Program-made: the position numbers and the translations under genes
Notes under the pieces: model-generated
Databases searched by the model: none
Seen by the model: the letters and a program-made list of their open reading frames with translations, nothing else
What the model was told of the DNA's origin: nothing
Part shown: positions 1 through 8,728 of the stretch, in pieces
Numbering within the stretch: position 1 is the first letter of the stretch
How the letters are laid out: each line of letters opens with the position of its first letter
Assembly (NCBI GenBank): GCA_016200345.1
Contig: JACQEX010000112.1
Span: 1-32,041, forward strand
Direction: 5' to 3'
DNA from: Nitrospinota bacterium
Lineage (GTDB): Bacteria; Nitrospinota_A; UBA7883; JACRGQ01
DNA: 32,041 bases

Positions 1-339
1 CTCCATCTGCCGGTCGAGCACCTGCTCGAGTGATTTCTCATAATGAACGGGGCCGTAAATTTTCACCGAATAGCCCGGAACGTAAAGCGGCGCGAAAAAG
101 GGAAGCCCTTGAATGTGGTCCCAGTGCGTGTGCGACAAAAGGAGGTGAATTTCCTTGCTCTGTTTGTGGTTGATAAGCAAATCCAAACCAAGCTTTCGGA
201 TTCCAGTTCCAGAGTCCAAAATAACCACCGGCTGGTTTTCGGCGATAACCTGAACGCAGGACGTGTTGCCACCGAAATGGACGGTGTCCGGGCCGGGAAC
301 GGAGATGGAGCCTCTTACGCCCCAAAATTTAACCTTCAC
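1..339 (-). CDS. MBL-fold metallo-hydrolase (3' end outside window)
   Basis: This is the N-terminal part of a metallo-beta-lactamase-fold hydrolase; the gene runs off the left edge of the window. Translation from a GTG at 339 opens with a KVKFWGVRGSIS segment and a GGNTSC motif, the usual start of a large family of stand-alone MBL hydrolases related to class II cyclic-nucleotide phosphodiesterases and RNase Z. The zinc-binding signature SHTHWDH lies near residues 65-71. The substrate cannot be inferred. The start is GTG with only a weak AAGGGC upstream, and it lies 8 nt past the HDOD gene's stop, so the two are probably co-transcribed. The family is clear; the cellular role is unknown. Confidence 0.85.
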   Translation of the reverse strand, partial: MKVKFWGVRGSISVPGPDTVHFGGNTSCVQVIAENQPVVILDSGTGIRKLGLDLLINHKQSKEIHLLLSHTHWDHIQGLPFFAPLYVPGYSVKIYGPVHYEKSLEQVLDRQME

Positions 340-347
340 GTCAAAAC

Positions 348-1208
348 TCAGCCCTTAAGAAAAATCTTGGCATCCTCAACCTTTTTTTCCAAATCTGCAA
401 AATAACCGGGAAGATTTTTTTGGACGATTCCCAGGGTTTTTAGCGCCTCAGAACTCAAAACTATCGTCTCCAAATGCCCCTTAATCCCAAGATTTATCTC
501 CCTGCAATAACAGTTCGCGACGTGCACCGCCGAAATCAACTTGTCCAGCCCCGCCTCCCCGACCAAGGCCGCGGAGTGGTGGCGCCCTATCGGCTCCAAA
601 AGGGTGCGCGGAAGCTCCCATTTTTTTGCGATCAACCCGCCAAGCTCCGCGTGGTCTATCCCGAACTCGCGCAACTCGAGGACGGTCTTTGCAACGCCCG
701 GCTCGGTGGCCGCGTCGCTTATGGCCGCGTATTCCTCAGGATGGTATTGCACGTAAACGACCTTGCCGATGTCGTGCAAAAGCCCCGCGATGAAATACTC
801 GTCCTGATCCACCGCCGACACGCCGGTGTTGGCCGCTATCATGCGCGCGCCTATGCCGACTCCGAGGCAGTGCTCCCAAAACTGGTCTCCGGTGAACCAT
901 TTGTAGTTGTTTCTTAATTTTATGCTGGCTACGACGGCGGAGCCGACCGCGATGTTTTTAATCGTGTTGAAGCCGAGCATTATCACCGCCCGCTTTAACG
1001 AAACAACCTTCTCTCGCATGCTAAAATAGGCCGAGTTGATAAGCCCAAGAACCTTGGCTGTCATTAGCGGATCCAGGCTTATGGCCTGAATCAGGTCGGA
1101 CGGCGCGGACTTCGGGTTGTTTGCGAGTTGCATAACCTTCGCGACGGTCGAGGAAAAGGCCGGCAGTTTGTCTATGTGCTGGACAACTTCTTCCCTGTTG
1201 AAGGCCAT
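348..1208 (-). CDS. HDOD domain protein
   Basis: This 286-residue protein is made of one HDOD domain, a degenerate HD-type fold found in bacterial signalling and cell-cycle regulators. Seen directly: an N-terminal segment typical of the family (KLPAFSSTVAKVMQLANNP), a central LLHDIGK (an HD pair is retained here), and IGRHHS near residue 205. HDOD proteins usually act as non-enzymatic signalling scaffolds, often with c-di-GMP or chemotaxis circuits; no GGDEF, EAL or receiver domain is attached here. It lies downstream of ompH on the same strand with about 75 bp between them, including a possible terminator, and directly upstream of the MBL hydrolase. It may therefore start its own short transcript. 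Confidence 0.9.
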   Translation of the reverse strand: MAFNREEVVQHIDKLPAFSSTVAKVMQLANNPKSAPSDLIQAISLDPLMTAKVLGLINSAYFSMREKVVSLKRAVIMLGFNTIKNIAVGSAVVASIKLRNNYKWFTGDQFWEHCLGVGIGARMIAANTGVSAVDQDEYFIAGLLHDIGKVVYVQYHPEEYAAISDAATEPGVAKTVLELREFGIDHAELGGLIAKKWELPRTLLEPIGRHHSAALVGEAGLDKLISAVHVANCYCREINLGIKGHLETIVLSSEALKTLGIVQKNLPGYFADLEKKVEDAKIFLKG

Positions 1209-1251
1209 AAAACTCTCACTTTCTTATTTTGCGCGCGGTCGCGCCGCTTTC

Positions 1252-1278
1252 AAAAAAAATGCGGCGCCAAACCCGCCG
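1252..1278 (-). terminator. probable Rho-independent terminator after ompH
   Basis: Reading the minus strand just after the ompH stop, a CGGCG / CGCCG stem with a 7-nt loop is followed by CA and eight T residues. The stem is short, so the call is moderate. It would separate bamA-ompH from the HDOD gene. Confidence 0.5.
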
Positions 1279-1282
1279 TCGG

Positions 1283-1846
1283 TTATTTTGCCGGGCTTGG
1301 CGTCTCCGAACCTTTTGTTTCCTTGTTGTACAGTTCTATCATCTTATCCGTAATGTCCAGTTTTTCGTCGGAAAACACGACGGATCCCGGCGTCGCCTGG
1401 GTTTGAAAGCTTGATTCCAAAACCAGGGAAAGACCGGAGACCTTCGCATATTTCTTAACCTGGTCCATCATTTTCTTCATGATTCTTTCGGTGGCCTCCC
1501 TTTGAATCCCCACAAACTCCTTGTTTTTCTCCTCGCGGAATTTCTGGAAGTCCACGGCGCCATGCCTTAATTTTTCCTGTTTTTCGGCCTTGGCGGACTC
1601 GCTTAGCATATACCCCTGCTGGGTAAGCTCGTCCTCAATTTTCTTAAGCTCGTCCTGCCTTGATTGAAGCACCTTGTAGTCGGCCTCCAGCCTGACCTTG
1701 AGTTTTTCGAGCGCGGCTTTTCCGTCGTTTGTCTCCGTCAGGGCCCTCTGCATGTTAATAACCCCAATTTTAATTTCGGCGGATTGCGCCGGGGCCAGTT
1801 GCGTCAAAGACGCCGCCACCACAAAAAACAACATTTTTTTCAACAT
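1283..1846 (-). CDS. ompH: OmpH/Skp-family periplasmic chaperone
   Basis: This 187-residue protein has a Sec signal peptide (MLKKMLFFVVAASLTQLAPAQS, cleavage near AQS-AE) followed by KIGVINMQRAL, the typical beta-strand start of the OmpH/Skp family. A long Lys/Glu-rich coiled coil covers roughly residues 45-130, as in the Skp tentacles that hold unfolded outer-membrane proteins in the periplasm. It begins 18 nt after the bamA stop, with a GAGGG ribosome-binding site. bamA-ompH is a widely conserved pair that delivers and inserts outer-membrane beta-barrels. The length is normal for the family. lpxD, which often follows, is absent here. Confidence 0.93.
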   Translation of the reverse strand: MLKKMLFFVVAASLTQLAPAQSAEIKIGVINMQRALTETNDGKAALEKLKVRLEADYKVLQSRQDELKKIEDELTQQGYMLSESAKAEKQEKLRHGAVDFQKFREEKNKEFVGIQREATERIMKKMMDQVKKYAKVSGLSLVLESSFQTQATPGSVVFSDEKLDITDKMIELYNKETKGSETPSPAK

Positions 1847-1864
1847 TTTTCCCTCAATAAATAT

Positions 1865-4174
1865 TTAGAACGCTCCGCCGAGAGTAAACAAAAATTCCAT
1901 CGGGGTTTCCTCCGGCCTTTTGTCCAGCTTGAAACCCCACGACACCCAAATCGGCATGGCCGGCGTGGTGAACCTTATGCCAAATCCGACGCTGTTTCTC
2001 ATATTTTGCACGTCAAACCTGTTGCTCGTGGTTCTCTGCAGGTCAATGCCGGGGTTGTTGGGCCCGTACACCTGGCCGCGATCATAAAACCAAACGCCCT
2101 CCACGGCCTTCGTGAAATTGTAACTCATTTCAACATTGAACAAAAGCGTCGAGTCGCCGCCGACCGAATATAGGTTGCCGTCCAAAGGCCCGACGTTGGT
2201 GTAAGTGAAACCCCTTAGCTCGTTGCCGCCTAAAAAATAATTTTCAAACAACGGTAGCGTGCTCCCGTCAAAGGTGGCCACGAATTTTGCCGCCCCGTGG
2301 AACATGATGACGAAATCCGCCGGGAGCGGGAAATACCTGCTCGCCGCAGTGCCGAGTTTGTATAAATTCTCGTCGGCGCCAAACGGGCCGCCGGCCAATT
2401 CGGAATTTAAATCTACCCTATAGCCATTGGTAGGGTTGAATTTATTGTCGCGCGTATCCGTGGCCACTCCCATGACCATGGAACTGGTGGTGTGGGTGCC
2501 GACCTGCGACAACACCAGCTGACTCGGGGGAATTACCGAGTTATACCCGGGGTTGAGGGTGAAATTAATCTTGTCCACCTTATAGCCAACCGACGCGCTC
2601 GTATACTCGGCCAGGCCCCTGCCGAACGTAAAGCCGCCGCCAAGAGTTTCCGTTATAAAACTTTGGAAATACATTTGACGGTCGTAAATCGTGTACCCAA
2701 GCGATATGTCCCTGTCCTTAAAATGAGGCTCGGTGTACCCCAGCGAATAATCGTGCCTTATGGAGGAGACCGACGCGGAAAAAGAGAGCGTTTTGCCGGT
2801 GCCCAGGAAATTGGTCTCCGATACCGAGGCCTGAACCGAGGCGTTTTCCAGCGAGGAATAGCCCACGCCGGCCCGTATCTGCCCCGTTTCCTTCTCCACG
2901 ACGACCACGTGCAGATCCATCAAATCCGGCTCCAAGCCGCTTTTTTGCTCTATCTCAACCGTGCTAAAAAAACCCGTGTTTTGAAGGCGCTGACGGGACC
3001 TGCTCAATTTCTCGGAACTAAACCGCTCGCCTTCCAACAGCCGAAATTCCCGTCTTAACACGTTGTCCCTAGTCTTGAAGTTGCCGGCCAGGGTTATCTT
3101 TCCTATGTACACCACCTGGCCGGGATCAACCTTAAGATGTATGTCCGCCGTCTTGCTTTCCGGGTGTTCCCTGACCTCGGGCAGAGGATTGGCGAAAGCG
3201 TAGCCCCTGTTGGCGTACATGTCGGTAATCTTAAAAATGCTGGAGCGAAACTTCGACTGGTTAAAGATGTCGCCGGTCTTAAGGGTTATTTTTTCTCGAA
3301 TCTCCTCCGCCGTGTGGACGAAGTCGCCTTCCACCGTAATTTTACCCACCCTGTACTGCTCCCCCTCAAACACCGAAAGGGCGATGAGTATGACGCCGTT
3401 TTCCTTGTCCACCTCCACGCGAGGCTCTTCCACCCTCGCCTTTAAGAATCCGAAGTCCCTATAATAAGACTCCAGTCTTAGAAGGTCCGTCTTCAGGCTC
3501 TCCTTTTGGTAATTGCCCCCTTCCGACACGGAAGTCCAAAAGGTAAGCTCCTTGGTTTCGATTTGTTCCGCCAATTTCATGCTGTTGAAAAATTTGTTCC
3601 CCTTAAACGTGATTTTCCCTATTTTCACCCTTTGCCGCTCTTCTATCTTGTAGGTGACGTCAATCTGGTTTTTACCCGCCTCCGTCGTGACCGGGGTGAC
3701 CTCGGTGAAATAAAAGCCTTTTTTCAGGTATTTCTTTTTGATTCTTTGAATGTCCTTAAGAACGACGTGACCTTGGTAAAACGAGCCTTTTTTCAGCTCT
3801 ATCGCGGTCAGCAGGTCTTTTTCGGGAATTTCGTCGTTCCCGACGATTTTTACGGATCTTACAAACGGTTTTTCCTTCACCACGAAAACAAGTGTCAGTC
3901 CGTCTGGTTCCTCCTCTATCTCCATCGAGATGTCGTCGAAATAACCGAGGTTGTAAATTCTTTTTATGTCGTCCCTCACCGACAGCACGGAGTAGGTGTC
4001 GCCTTTTTTGGAGTGGATGTAAAACCGAATGGTTCCGGTGTTTGCGCGCTGGTTCCCCTCTATTTTTATCTCCTTGACGGTCTTGGAGAAATCAAACGCG
4101 GACGCAGGCGAGAAAAAACCGGCCGCGAAGACAAGCAGAAGGGAGACAAACCCCTTGCGGTACAAACTCCCCAT
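1865..4174 (-). CDS. bamA: Outer membrane protein assembly factor BamA (Omp85)
   Basis: This 769-residue Omp85 protein is the core of the outer-membrane beta-barrel assembly machine. A signal peptide ends near residue 26 (SPASA-FD). Several POTRA repeats follow, each ending in a V.V.E-type strand, up to about residue 420. The C-terminal half is the 16-stranded barrel. The conserved L6-loop RGF motif is present (GGNELRGFTY), and the chain ends in phenylalanine, as outer-membrane barrels normally do. It lies 59 nt downstream of clpC on the same strand and 18 nt before ompH. No strong Shine-Dalgarno precedes the ATG. Length and architecture are typical. Confidence 0.97.
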   Translation of the reverse strand: MGSLYRKGFVSLLLVFAAGFFSPASAFDFSKTVKEIKIEGNQRANTGTIRFYIHSKKGDTYSVLSVRDDIKRIYNLGYFDDISMEIEEEPDGLTLVFVVKEKPFVRSVKIVGNDEIPEKDLLTAIELKKGSFYQGHVVLKDIQRIKKKYLKKGFYFTEVTPVTTEAGKNQIDVTYKIEERQRVKIGKITFKGNKFFNSMKLAEQIETKELTFWTSVSEGGNYQKESLKTDLLRLESYYRDFGFLKARVEEPRVEVDKENGVILIALSVFEGEQYRVGKITVEGDFVHTAEEIREKITLKTGDIFNQSKFRSSIFKITDMYANRGYAFANPLPEVREHPESKTADIHLKVDPGQVVYIGKITLAGNFKTRDNVLRREFRLLEGERFSSEKLSRSRQRLQNTGFFSTVEIEQKSGLEPDLMDLHVVVVEKETGQIRAGVGYSSLENASVQASVSETNFLGTGKTLSFSASVSSIRHDYSLGYTEPHFKDRDISLGYTIYDRQMYFQSFITETLGGGFTFGRGLAEYTSASVGYKVDKINFTLNPGYNSVIPPSQLVLSQVGTHTTSSMVMGVATDTRDNKFNPTNGYRVDLNSELAGGPFGADENLYKLGTAASRYFPLPADFVIMFHGAAKFVATFDGSTLPLFENYFLGGNELRGFTYTNVGPLDGNLYSVGGDSTLLFNVEMSYNFTKAVEGVWFYDRGQVYGPNNPGIDLQRTTSNRFDVQNMRNSVGFGIRFTTPAMPIWVSWGFKLDKRPEETPMEFLFTLGGAF

Positions 4175-4233
4175 CAGTTGCGGCCAAGCCAGATCAACAA
4201 TCCCCCTTGAGTTTAAAAGTGCGGCTAAAACAT

Positions 4234-6669
4234 CTAAACGGCTTCTACCGCGACTTTTTCCGAGATATAAATAGTGTCATCGCGTATCTCGGCCTTAAGA
4301 ATCCCGTATGATTTGGCCTCGCCGGAGAGAATTTTCTCGGAAAGAGGGTTCTCCAAGTACCTTTGAATAACACGCCTAAGCGGCCTGGCGCCGTAGGCCG
4401 GGTCGTAACCCTTGTTTATTATCCATTCCTTTACCTCCGGGGTTATCTCCAAATCCAACTTTTCTTCCTTCAAAAGCTCCCGGACCTTTTCTATCTGCAT
4501 GTCCACGATGTGCGCGATTGACTCTCGGTCGAGTTTTTTGAACACGACGACCTCGTCTATCCTGTTGATAAACTCCGGGCTGAACGATTTTTTAAGCTCC
4601 GCCTTGATGAGGCCGGACATCTTTTGGTAGTCCTGGCTGTTGTTCTCGGTGGTCTGGAAACCCATGGTGAAGTCCTTTTCGATGAACCTGGCCGATAGAT
4701 TGGACGTCATTATGAGAATGACGTTTCGGAAGCTCACGCGCCTGCCGAAGCTGTCGGTAAGGCTACCGTCGTCCATTATCTGAAGCAACATCTGGTAAAC
4801 ATCCGGGTGGGCCTTTTCAATCTCGTCCAGCAACACGACGGAATACGGTTTCCGGCGAACCAGCTCGGTCAGCATCCCGCCCTCCTCGTAGCCGACGTAC
4901 CCAGGGGGGGCGCCGGTCAGCTTGGACGCCGAGAATTTTTCCACGTATTCGGACATGTCGAGCCTTATCAAAGAACGCCTGTCGCCAAAAAGGTTTTCCG
5001 CCAGCACGTGGGCCAGCTCCGTCTTTCCGACGCCGGTCGGCCCCATGAAAAGGAAAGTCCCCATCGGCCTGAAGTGATCCTTCAACCCGGCCCTGCTTCT
5101 GCGAACGGACTCGCACACGCGCTCCACCGCCTCTTTCTGCCCGAATATCCGCTTGTTTATGTCGGCCGCCATGTCCCTCAGCTTTTCCGTGTCTTCCTTC
5201 GCGAGGCGGTAGACCGGTATCCCGGTTATGGAGGAGACCACCTGCGCCACGTCGGACTCGGTGACCTCAGGCTTCGCGTTGGCCCCTACGCCCTCCAGCT
5301 TGTCCTTCAAAAACTCCAAATCTTTGCGAAGCCTCGTCTCCTGGTCGCGAAGCTCCACGGCGTATTCGAACTCCTGCTTCTCGATTCTTTCCTTCTTCTC
5401 GCGCGAAAGGTCGTCAATTTTCTTCTGCATCTCGCGCACCTCGGGCGGGAACGTAACCTGGCGAAGTCTCACGCGCGAACCGGCCTCGTCAATGACGTCT
5501 ATCGCCTTGTCCGGCAGGAACCGGTCGCTTATGTACCTGTCCGAAAGCGTGACGGCGGCGCTTATGGCCCCGTCCGTGATAATCGCCCTGTGGTGCGCCT
5601 CGTACTCGTTTTTAAGCCCCTTGATTATCATTATTGTCTCGTCAATGCTCGGCGCGTTGACCATAATCGGCTGAAACCTGCGCTCCAAGGCTCCGTTCTT
5701 TTCGATGTACTTCCGGTACTCGTCTATCGTGGTCGCACCGACGCACTGTATCTCGCCCCTCGAAAGCGCGGGCTTTAGCATGTTGGACGCGTCCACCGAG
5801 CCTTCGGCGGCCCCGGCGCCGACGAGCGTGTGAATCTCGTCTATGAATATAATCACGTTGCGGGACTGCGCAATCTCCTTCATTATCGCCTTGATTCTCT
5901 GCTCGAACTGGCCCCGGTACTTGGTGCCGGCAATTATCGCCCCGAGGTCGAGCGCGACCACCCGCTTGTCATAAAGCAGTTGCGGAACCTCCCTGCTGAA
6001 AATTCTCCGGGCAAGCCCCTCGACAATCGCGGTTTTGCCAACCCCCGGCTCTCCTATCAAGATGGGGTTGTTCTTCGTCCTTCTGGCGAGTATCTGTATC
6101 ACCCGCTCTATCTCGTTGTCCCTTCCAATGACGGGGTCAAGCTTTCCGTCTTTGGCAAGCTCCGTAAGATCCCTGCCGAACTCGTCCAGGGCCGGGGTCT
6201 TGCTCTGCTGTTTTTCCTGCGTTGGGGAAACCGGCTCCCTGAGCAAATTAATGGTCTGCTCCCTTATCTCCGTGTAGTGCAGGTTGAGGGAGATTAGTAT
6301 CCTCGCGGCGACGCCCTCCTTTTCGCGGATGAGCCCCAAAAGCATGTGCTCGGTGCCTATGTAGCTGTGCCCCATCGAACGGGCCTCCTCCACCGCAAAT
6401 TCCAACACCTTCTTGGCGCGCGCGGTGAACGGTATGTCGCCGATTACAAGCGTGGTGGACGTGGGGGGCATGTGCCTCTCCACCTCCTGCCTTATCTGCC
6501 TTAGGTCGGCCCCGAGTCTTTGTAGCACCGCTATGGCAACGCCGCCGCCGTCCTTCAGGATGCCGGCGAGAAGATGCTCGGTGCCAAGGTACTCGTGCTG
6601 TTTTTTCTCCGCCTCTTCCCTGGCGAGTATTATCACCTTCCTCGCCCGCTCAGTAAATTTTTTAAACAT
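4234..6669 (-). CDS. clpC: ATP-dependent Clp protease ATP-binding subunit ClpC
   Basis: ClpC is a Hsp100 AAA+ unfoldase that feeds proteins to ClpP. From the chosen ATG (811 aa) there is a double Clp-N repeat (about 1-145), AAA-1 with Walker A GEPGVGKT at 206-213 and DEIH at 277-280, a UVR-type coiled M-domain near 429-455, and AAA-2 with GPTGVGKT at 543-550. An MGF tripeptide at 669-671 sits where the ClpP-docking loop is expected. An upstream in-frame start at 6735 exists. The ATG at 6669 is preferred because AAGGA lies 6 nt before it and MFKKFTERA is the usual family N-terminus. A neighbouring bamA is unusual; no ctsR/mcsAB genes are seen. Confidence 0.96.
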   Translation of the reverse strand: MFKKFTERARKVIILAREEAEKKQHEYLGTEHLLAGILKDGGGVAIAVLQRLGADLRQIRQEVERHMPPTSTTLVIGDIPFTARAKKVLEFAVEEARSMGHSYIGTEHMLLGLIREKEGVAARILISLNLHYTEIREQTINLLREPVSPTQEKQQSKTPALDEFGRDLTELAKDGKLDPVIGRDNEIERVIQILARRTKNNPILIGEPGVGKTAIVEGLARRIFSREVPQLLYDKRVVALDLGAIIAGTKYRGQFEQRIKAIMKEIAQSRNVIIFIDEIHTLVGAGAAEGSVDASNMLKPALSRGEIQCVGATTIDEYRKYIEKNGALERRFQPIMVNAPSIDETIMIIKGLKNEYEAHHRAIITDGAISAAVTLSDRYISDRFLPDKAIDVIDEAGSRVRLRQVTFPPEVREMQKKIDDLSREKKERIEKQEFEYAVELRDQETRLRKDLEFLKDKLEGVGANAKPEVTESDVAQVVSSITGIPVYRLAKEDTEKLRDMAADINKRIFGQKEAVERVCESVRRSRAGLKDHFRPMGTFLFMGPTGVGKTELAHVLAENLFGDRRSLIRLDMSEYVEKFSASKLTGAPPGYVGYEEGGMLTELVRRKPYSVVLLDEIEKAHPDVYQMLLQIMDDGSLTDSFGRRVSFRNVILIMTSNLSARFIEKDFTMGFQTTENNSQDYQKMSGLIKAELKKSFSPEFINRIDEVVVFKKLDRESIAHIVDMQIEKVRELLKEEKLDLEITPEVKEWIINKGYDPAYGARPLRRVIQRYLENPLSEKILSGEAKSYGILKAEIRDDTIYISEKVAVEAV

Positions 6670-6756
6670 ATTTTTCCTTTTAGCCAAAACGCAAAACCCG
6701 CCGCAAAATCGGCCCGCGACCGAATCGTTCCGCATGCGAGTTCGCTGTCCAATAGC

Positions 6757-6762
6757 ATTGTA
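6757..6762 (-). promoter_or_regulatory. possible -10 box for clpC
   Basis: The minus strand reads TACAAT here, about 90 nt upstream of the clpC ATG. The -35 at the right spacing is weak (TGTAAA), so this is tentative. It lies in the 177-bp divergent gap between clpC and the metallopeptidase gene. Confidence 0.3.
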
Positions 6763-6810
6763 CTCCGGCCTTCCTTGATTTTACACCCACAACCCTCAAA
6801 AGAGGAAATT

Positions 6811-6838
6811 TTGTGCGGTGTAATCCCGGTGGTACAAT
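6811..6838 (+). promoter_or_regulatory. promoter of the metallopeptidase lipoprotein gene
   Basis: TTGTGC and TACAAT are separated by 16 nt. The -10 ends only 8 nt before the ATG at 6847, so transcription would start at or within 1-2 nt of the start codon. No Shine-Dalgarno is present, which fits a leaderless mRNA. Confidence 0.5.
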
Positions 6839-6846
6839 CATCCGAT

Positions 6847-7533
6847 ATGTATAAGATGTTTGGCTTGGTTAAACGGCCCGCCTCAATTCGGCTGGCCTCC
6901 GCTCTTTTGGCGCTGGCCCTGGCGGCCTGCGGAAGAACCGCCCAAGTCTCGTCCGACGCCCAGACCACCGGCGTGACCATGACGGCCGGCGAGGTCAGGT
7001 CGCTTCAAAAAATCGAGTCCGCCGTCTCCACAGCCACGAACGCCCAGATGTGCGTCTCGTCGAGGTCCCCCTATTACAACGACACGGCCGGGTTGGTTAA
7101 CCAAATCAACCCCGTGCTGGGCAAAATGCAAAACGTATCCCCCCCGGTTTGGGAGGCGATTATTATGGACTTCCCGCCGAGGGTGGACGGCACCATCGCA
7201 GTCTTTCTGTGCGACGGCATGACGCAGGGGGCCGAGACCCTTTTCCGAACCGTCTCGCTCTCCAACCAGTTTATCTCCGACCTGAAGAGCGCCGTCGCGA
7301 CCGCCGGCGCGGACGCGTCCGCCTTTAATTCCGCCCTGGCCTTCGTCCTTTATCACGAGATGGGACACGCCGTGCTAAACCACTCCGCCGTAAAACTTCG
7401 CGGGAACCAAACCGGCTTCGGACTTCCGCAGGAAATGGCGGCGGACCAATTCGCGATCGACACCATGACATCGCTGGGCATCGCCCTAAACGGCGTGGAC
7501 ATCGCCCGCGCGGTAGCCGGGAGCGCGCCATGA
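6847..7533 (+). CDS. Lipoprotein zinc metallopeptidase (DUF4344-like)
   Basis: This 228-residue predicted lipoprotein has an N-terminal signal with lipobox LAAC (Cys28). A gluzincin-type zinc site follows: HEMGH at residues 170-174, and a downstream EMAADQFA with Glu196 as the likely third ligand. That layout resembles DUF4344 and related M48-like peptidases. The protein is probably anchored in the membrane facing the periplasm; substrates are unknown. A longer reading frame extends upstream to 6574, but the lipoprotein signal fixes the start at 6847 or at the in-frame ATG at 6856. Its stop overlaps the start of the Trm112-like gene (ATGA), so translation of the two is coupled, although no functional link is obvious. 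Confidence 0.8.
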   Translation: MYKMFGLVKRPASIRLASALLALALAACGRTAQVSSDAQTTGVTMTAGEVRSLQKIESAVSTATNAQMCVSSRSPYYNDTAGLVNQINPVLGKMQNVSPPVWEAIIMDFPPRVDGTIAVFLCDGMTQGAETLFRTVSLSNQFISDLKSAVATAGADASAFNSALAFVLYHEMGHAVLNHSAVKLRGNQTGFGLPQEMAADQFAIDTMTSLGIALNGVDIARAVAGSAP

Positions 7534-7721
7534 CAATCTCTAAGGAACTGCTGGACGTTTTGGTCTGCCCGCAATGCAGGGGGGATTTGCAACTGACCGC
7601 TGGAAAAGACGGGCTGGTCTGCCCCAAGTGCAGACTGCTTTACGAGATTAAGGACGAGATACCGGTGATGTTGGTGGACGAGGCCGTCCGACTGGACGAA
7701 AATCTCAAGCCCCTCAAATAA
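7530..7721 (+). CDS. Trm112-family zinc-ribbon protein
   Basis: A 63-residue protein of the Trm112/YcaR type. It has a CPQC pair near residues 12-15 and a CPKC pair near 32-35, separated by a short beta-hairpin, then LLYEIKDEIPVML, which is the family signature. Eukaryotic and archaeal Trm112 activates methyltransferases. Bacterial homologues are small and often sit near lpxK or glycosyltransferase genes. Here it overlaps the preceding metallopeptidase by 4 nt and is followed 7 nt later by a WaaE-like glycosyltransferase, consistent with envelope gene linkage. All four cysteines are intact. Confidence 0.9.
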   Translation: MTISKELLDVLVCPQCRGDLQLTAGKDGLVCPKCRLLYEIKDEIPVMLVDEAVRLDENLKPLK

Positions 7722-7728
7722 CCACTCG

Positions 7729-8499
7729 ATGCCGGCAAACACAAGCCCAAAAATTTCCGCCGCGATAATCACACACAACGAGGAGGCAAAAATCTCCGAC
7801 TGCCTAAAAAGCCTCTCGTGGGTGGACGAAATAGTGCTGATGGACTCCCACAGCTCCGACAAAACTCGCGAAATAGCCGCCACGTTTCCAAAAATAAAAA
7901 TTATCGAGCGCGCCTGGGAGGGGCACGTCAGGCAAAAAAACCACGCGATGTCAGCCACGGCGCACGACTGGGTTATATCGCTCGACGCGGACGAGCGCGT
8001 CTCCGCCCGTCTTCGCGAGGAAATTTTGGAGGTCATGAAAAACCCGACGGCCGACGGCTATTCCATGCCGCGCAAAGTTTTCTACATCAACAGGTGGATA
8101 AACCATTGCGGCTGGTATCCCGCGCCAAAAGTACGGTTGGTAAAAAAGGCGTTGGCAAAATGGGAGGGGGTGGATCCGCACGACTCGTTAAAGGTGGACG
8201 GCAGGGTGGAAAAACTCTCGGGCGACCTCTACCATCTTTCGTTCGAGAACATCTACGGACATTTTAGGACGATTGACAACTTCACTAGAATAGGCGCGCA
8301 AGAGGCGTTCAAGGCCGGAAAACGTGCAAACATTTTGGACATAACCTTGCGCCCCCTTTTTACGTTCGTGAAGATGTACCTAATCAAGCTGGGATTTTTG
8401 GACGGGATCCCCGGCCTCATAATCTGCGTCCTAAGCGCGTTCCACACCTTTACGAAATACGACCGTCTCTACACCCTCCAATCCGAACCCAAAAAGTAG
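7729..8499 (+). CDS. Family 2 glycosyltransferase, WaaE/KdtX-like (LPS core)
   Basis: This 256-residue GT2 enzyme has a GT-A nucleotide-sugar fold. The N-terminus AIITHNEEAKISDCLKSL, the VDEIVLMDSHSSDKT segment and a metal-binding LDADERVS near residues 85-92 match the WaaE/KdtX group. Enzymes of this group add a glucose to heptose of the LPS inner core on the cytoplasmic face of the inner membrane. No transmembrane helices are needed; a hydrophobic C-terminal region may be membrane-associated. It lies 7 nt after the Trm112-like gene. The sugar donor and acceptor here are inferred only from family resemblance. Confidence 0.88.
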   Translation: MPANTSPKISAAIITHNEEAKISDCLKSLSWVDEIVLMDSHSSDKTREIAATFPKIKIIERAWEGHVRQKNHAMSATAHDWVISLDADERVSARLREEILEVMKNPTADGYSMPRKVFYINRWINHCGWYPAPKVRLVKKALAKWEGVDPHDSLKVDGRVEKLSGDLYHLSFENIYGHFRTIDNFTRIGAQEAFKAGKRANILDITLRPLFTFVKMYLIKLGFLDGIPGLIICVLSAFHTFTKYDRLYTLQSEPKK

Positions 8500-8505
8500 C
8501 CAACG

Positions 8506-8538
8506 TCCGGCAGGCACACCATTTAGGCTGTGCAAAAC
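8506..8538 (+). repeat. REP-like hairpin 1
   Basis: TCCGGCAGG is followed by an imperfect hairpin with outer arms GCACA (8514-8518) and TGTGC (8529-8533), then CAAAA. It is closely similar to the hairpin at 8619-8646. The C-G pair in its arm corresponds to a T-A pair in that copy. Confidence 0.6.
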
Positions 8539-8560
8539 TGCCTTTCCACACCTCCTCGCC

Positions 8561-8627
8561 TGTCCAGTTTGACCGACTTGTCTCACTTGACCGACTTGTC
8601 CGCCCCTTTTCCCCTTTTTCCGGTAGG
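8561..8627 (+). repeat. direct repeat copy A (C/T-rich leader of REP-like hairpin)
   Basis: This segment matches 11141-11189 base for base, except that it has an extra 18 bp at 8583-8600 that itself duplicates part of the repeat. It lies outside the IS element's target duplication, so it belongs to the pre-existing array, not to the transposon. Confidence 0.8.
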
Positions 8628-8646
8628 TACACCCTTTAGGGTGTAC
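8619..8646 (+). repeat. REP-like hairpin 2
   Basis: A GTAG tetranucleotide is followed by a perfect 8-bp stem, GTACACCC / GGGTGTAC, with loop TTTA (8627-8646). The A-rich stretch just after it was the insertion target of the IS1-family element. Confidence 0.7.
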
Positions 8647-8654
8647 AAAAATTA
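8647..8654 (+). repeat. target site duplication, left copy
   Basis: AAAAATTA abuts the left terminal inverted repeat and is repeated exactly at 11121-11128. Eight bp and A+T-rich is within the range made by IS1-family transposases. Confidence 0.85.
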
Positions 8655-8673
8655 GGTAGTGCTACTTTATGAA
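8655..8673 (+). repeat. left terminal inverted repeat of IS1-family element
   Basis: It begins GGTAGTGCTAC and pairs with the inverted sequence ending at 11120. The only mismatches in 19 positions are at positions 12 and 15. Confidence 0.85.
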
Positions 8674-8716
8674 TTGTGGATAACTCAAAAGGCGTTTTTT
8701 CTTTCATTTCCTGAAT

Positions 8717-8722
8717 TATAAT
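8717..8722 (+). promoter_or_regulatory. -10 box for the KGG-like protein gene
   Basis: A perfect TATAAT ends 6 nt before the ATG at 8729, so the transcript would be leaderless. No convincing -35 is seen 16-18 nt upstream, where the sequence is T-rich. Confidence 0.5.
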
Positions 8723-8728
8723 GGTGGC

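Noticed and set aside
3506-4210. 234-codon plus-strand frame opposite bamA
   Set aside because: Antisense to the POTRA region of bamA; composition is that of a shadow frame.
4807-5778. Long plus-strand open frame (about 320 codons) opposite clpC
   Set aside because: It is antisense to the well-conserved AAA+ core of clpC. Its translation is Arg/Leu/Val-rich with no recognisable motif; a shadow of the G+C-rich codon pattern.
6670-6735. 22-residue N-terminal extension of ClpC
   Set aside because: The extension has no family counterpart and no ribosome-binding site, while the ATG at 6669 has both.
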